Of a stretch of 64,000 bases of DNA, positions 62,008 to 64,000 are shown in pieces. Source of the stretch: Serratia plymuthica (GTDB lineage: Bacteria > Pseudomonadota > Gammaproteobacteria > Enterobacterales > Enterobacteriaceae); NCBI RefSeq assembly GCF_018336935.1, contig NZ_CP068771.1, positions 1,178,001 through 1,242,000 on the forward strand. Reading direction: 5' to 3'. The notes under the pieces are model-generated. The model saw only the letters and a program-made list of their open reading frames with translations. It was not told the origin of the DNA and searched no databases. A program made the translations under genes and the position numbers. How positions within the stretch are numbered: position 1 is the first letter of the stretch; every line of letters starts with the position of its first letter.

Positions 62008-62919
62008 ATGACATCCTTTATCGATCTCGACGTGTTCGTTCGCACGGTTGACGGCGGCAGTTTTTCAGAGGCGGCACGCGCGCTGGATATCACCCCGGCG
62101 GCGGCCAGCATTGCGGTTAAACGGCTGGAGCAGCGGCTGGGGGTACGGTTGTTGGTGCGATCCACCCGCAGCCTGCGGTTGACGGAGGAAGGGCGGCGTT
62201 ATCTTGATAGCGCCCGGCTGGCGTTAGGCGCGTTGGCGGAAGGGGAACAGGCGATACGCGAGAAACACCAGGGGCTATCCGGCGTGCTGCAAATTTCTGC
62301 GCCGTCGGATTTTGGCCGCAACCTGTTGTTGGGATGGCTGGACGAATTCAAGCTTCAGCACCCGCATATTCAGCTGCAATTGCTGATTAACGACCGCCAG
62401 GCCGATCTGTTCCGCGAGCCGGTAGACATTGCGCTGCGCTTTGGCCAACTGGCGGATTCTTCGCTGGTGGCGCTGCCCATTTTGCCGCAGCACCGGCGCT
62501 TAATCTGCGCCAGCCCGGCTTATCTGCAAAGGTATGGCGCGCCGCAGACGCCGGCGGAACTGGCGCAACACGGCATTCTGATTTATCAGCCCAGCGGGCG
62601 CAGGCAGGCCGAATGGCGCTTGTGGCGCGGGGACGAGTGCATTGAAGTGCCGTTGAACGGCCATTATTTTACCGACGACGGCGAGGTGGCGCGGCGCTGG
62701 GCGCTGGCCGGGCACGGTATTGTCCGTAAATCGGCCATCGATGTGGTGGCGGACATTCACGCGGGGCGCCTGGTGCAGCTATTGCCGGAATGGCAAAGCG
62801 ATGCGGTGCCCATCAGCCTGGTGTGCCCGCACCGTTCGCAGGTATCGGAGCGCGTCAGGCTGTTGCAACGTTTTTTACAGCAACGTTGCCAGGGCTGGAT
62901 GGCGCATCACTTGGTCTGA
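62008..62919 (+). CDS. LysR-family transcriptional regulator
   Basis: A 303-residue regulator, MTSFIDLDVFVRTVDGGSFS. Helix-turn-helix SEAARALDITPAAASIAVKR at about 20-40, then the effector domain (LLLGWLDEFKLQHPHIQLQL, VDIALRFGQLADSSLVALP). DmlR/AaeR-like branch. Divergent from the SDR gene across 128 bp. Its 3' end overlaps the small gene on the other strand by 13 bp. Confidence 0.88.
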   Translation: MTSFIDLDVFVRTVDGGSFSEAARALDITPAAASIAVKRLEQRLGVRLLVRSTRSLRLTEEGRRYLDSARLALGALAEGEQAIREKHQGLSGVLQISAPSDFGRNLLLGWLDEFKLQHPHIQLQLLINDRQADLFREPVDIALRFGQLADSSLVALPILPQHRRLICASPAYLQRYGAPQTPAELAQHGILIYQPSGRRQAEWRLWRGDECIEVPLNGHYFTDDGEVARRWALAGHGIVRKSAIDVVADIHAGRLVQLLPEWQSDAVPISLVCPHRSQVSERVRLLQRFLQQRCQGWMAHHLV

Positions 62920-63086
62920 ATGCTGTCTGCCGGAGCCGTGCTGACGGCGGCGTCGCTGGTGGTGGTGCTGCTCTCTTCGAGCGGCGTGGTGGAACGGGTG
63001 TACATATTCAGCCCGGCCAGGAATACGCCACCCAGTGAACCAAAGGCGGCCAGGGCGATAACGAGGATAAACGCTTTTTTCAGCAT
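62907..63086 (-). CDS. Small single-span membrane protein, 59 residues
   Basis: MLKKAFILVIALAAFGSLGG, then VFLAGLNMYTRSTTPLEESS and a threonine/serine/alanine-rich tail ending SIQTK. The first 25 residues form a clear membrane segment or uncleaved signal anchor; the rest would lie in the periplasm. Codon use looks coding, but no strong ribosome site precedes the ATG, so translation is likely rather than certain. No family recognised. Lies between LysR (convergent) and an ERIC element. Confidence 0.55.
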   Translation of the reverse strand: MLKKAFILVIALAAFGSLGGVFLAGLNMYTRSTTPLEESSTTTSDAAVSTAPADSIQTK

Positions 63087-63160
63087 AGGAATAATTTCGC
63101 AGGTTGTTCGGAACAGCGGGAATTATAGACCCTTTGTCGGGTGAAACAAGACCGGTTTTT

Positions 63161-63299
63161 ATACCCGTGGTGTTTCCCGTCGCAGCCTTGTTGGCGGCGG
63201 TGCAGGGGCGAATATCTTCGCCCCGGGTCATACCCCGGTCACTGGGTTTACTCAGCTCCCGGGGATTTACGGTCTTGCCGCCACTCCCGCTATTTTGGG
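63161..63299. repeat. ERIC-like repeat with an inserted hairpin, downstream of yedA
   Basis: Left end ATACCCGTGG and core ACCCCGGTCACTGGGTTTACTCAGCTCCCGG-like are ERIC. Compared with the other copies it carries an extra small hairpin (GGGGCGAA, TATC, TTCGCCCC; 63205-63224), and its right end is diverged. Ends 4 bp from the yedA stop. Confidence 0.65.
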
Positions 63300-63303
63300 C
63301 ATG

Positions 63304-64000
63304 CTATTTTCTGTTTATACGGCTTGCCGGGCGGGTGAACAGGTATTTGCCCAGCGTCACCAGCACCACCGCAGCGACGATAATCACCAGCGCGACCCAT
63401 TCGCGCGGCGCCAGCGACTCGCCGGCAAAGCCGATGCCGAGCAGCACCGCGACCACCGGGTTGACGTAGGCATAGCTGGTCGCCACCGCCGGGCGCACGT
63501 TTTTCAGCAAAAACATGTAAGCGCTGATCGCCAGCATGGAGCCGAAGACGATCAGGTAACCCAGCGCGAAGAAGCCTTTGGCGCTGGGCATCTGGGTGAG
63601 GCGTTCGCCGCTCAGTTGGCTTACCGCCAGCAACACCACGCCGGCGACCAGCATTTCCGCCGCGCCGGCCATCGGCCCGGCGGGGAGAGAGATGCGTGAT
63701 CCCAGCACCGATCCAAACGCCCAACTGGCGGAAGCCAGCAGGATCAGCAGCGCGCCGGTCGGGTTGCCGACCAGGTTATTGCCGGTATTCAGCAGCACGA
63801 TCCCCACCAGGCCCAGCGCGATGCCCGCCCATTCCAGTTTGGTATTGCGCATGCCCCACAGCAGGCTGAAACACAGGGTAAACAGCGGTACCGTCGCCAC
63901 CATCACCGCGGCAATGCCGGAAGGCACGTTCTGATGCTCCGCCACGGTCACCAGGCCATTGCCCACCGCCAACAGCAAAATGCCGATGGCGCCGGCGGCC
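63304..64000 (-). CDS. yedA: YedA-like DMT exporter, C-terminal part (gene runs off the window)
   Basis: Drug/metabolite transporter (EamA) family; the visible 231 residues are the C-terminal part of an about 300-residue protein. LLLAVGNGLVTVAEHQNVPS, GIAAVMVATVPLFTLCFSLL, ATSYAYVNPVVAVLLGIGFA and a C-terminal VVLVTLGKYLF match E. coli YedA closely. About seven membrane segments are visible. The start lies beyond the window end. Confidence 0.9.
   Translation of the reverse strand, partial: AAGAIGILLLAVGNGLVTVAEHQNVPSGIAAVMVATVPLFTLCFSLLWGMRNTKLEWAGIALGLVGIVLLNTGNNLVGNPTGALLILLASASWAFGSVLGSRISLPAGPMAGAAEMLVAGVVLLAVSQLSGERLTQMPSAKGFFALGYLIVFGSMLAISAYMFLLKNVRPAVATSYAYVNPVVAVLLGIGFAGESLAPREWVALVIIVAAVVLVTLGKYLFTRPASRINRK

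Overview
The window looks like chromosome of a Serratia species (S. marcescens-like Enterobacterales). Base composition is high-GC, the code is tightly packed, and ERIC-type intergenic repeats are present. The genes are a mix of E. coli-like loci (lsrK/lsrG, amyA, lgoT/lgoR/lgoD, yehS, sseA, osmF-yehYXW, yedA) and loci that E. coli K-12 lacks (urea amidolyase with a Urt urea transporter, DUF4865/LysR, MpaB-like oxygenase). No phage, insertion sequence, CRISPR array, rRNA or tRNA was seen. No gene-free stretch exceeds 300 bases.

Layout. 1-2.6 kb: 5' part of lsrK diverging from lsrG (AI-2 processing), a LysE-type exporter and an AraC regulator. 2.6-6.1 kb: RIO kinase, cytoplasmic alpha-amylase, and a DapF-like protein in which both catalytic cysteines are serine. 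6.1-7.7 kb: tandemly duplicated small DUF1471 genes with repeated TTAACGATC motifs beside a TetR regulator. 7.7-11 kb: metNIQ-type methionine ABC transporter and a GNAT gene. 11-17.5 kb: LysR/quinone oxidoreductase divergent pair, MpaB-like protein, SUFU-domain protein, isochorismatase-like hydrolase, and a WYL regulator with a perfect 19-bp palindrome facing a two-domain ferredoxin-fold protein. 17.5-21.2 kb: L-galactonate utilisation (lgoT, lgoR, lgoD). 21.2-25 kb: phosphonate-type ABC transporter phnCDEE with a likely PhoB-controlled promoter and an ERIC element between phnD and phnE. 25.9-37.9 kb: urea assimilation, with a near-perfect sigma-54 promoter, allophanate hydrolase, urea carboxylase, a GntR regulator and urtABCDE.

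37.9-41.5 kb: a parDE toxin-antitoxin module whose toxin gene is frameshifted, a DUF2165 membrane protein, and a Tat-exported phosphoesterase with a candidate Pho box. 41.5-46.5 kb: Fur-box-preceded FAD monooxygenase, DUF4865/LysR pair, sseA, Nudix hydrolase and DUF523/TudS-like protein. 46.5-50.8 kb: AraC-oxidoreductase operon and a MocR-type regulator divergent from a DUF1127/GST operon. 50.8-56.4 kb: Gfo/Idh/MocA oxidoreductase, an ABM membrane protein with a Cys-less YcaC-like protein under a divergent LysR, an OsmC protein and a fatty-acid desaturase. 56.4-61.1 kb: osmF-yehYXW osmolyte ABC transporter plus a leaderless PhnD-like protein. 61.1-64 kb: an SDR lacking the usual YxxxK motif, a LysR regulator, a 59-residue membrane protein, an ERIC element and the 3' part of yedA.

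The main physiological theme is nutrient scavenging. Urea enters through Urt and is split by urea carboxylase and allophanate hydrolase under predicted nitrogen control. Phosphorus compounds are handled by the phosphoesterase and Phn transporter under predicted Pho control. Osmolytes, methionine and L-galactonate have dedicated transporters. No clear previously undescribed multi-gene system was found. The most unusual items are the Ser/Ser DapF homologue, the duplicated DUF1471 units with shared operator-like motifs, and several enzyme-fold proteins with lost catalytic residues. All homology calls come from recalled family sequences and visible motifs, not database searches.
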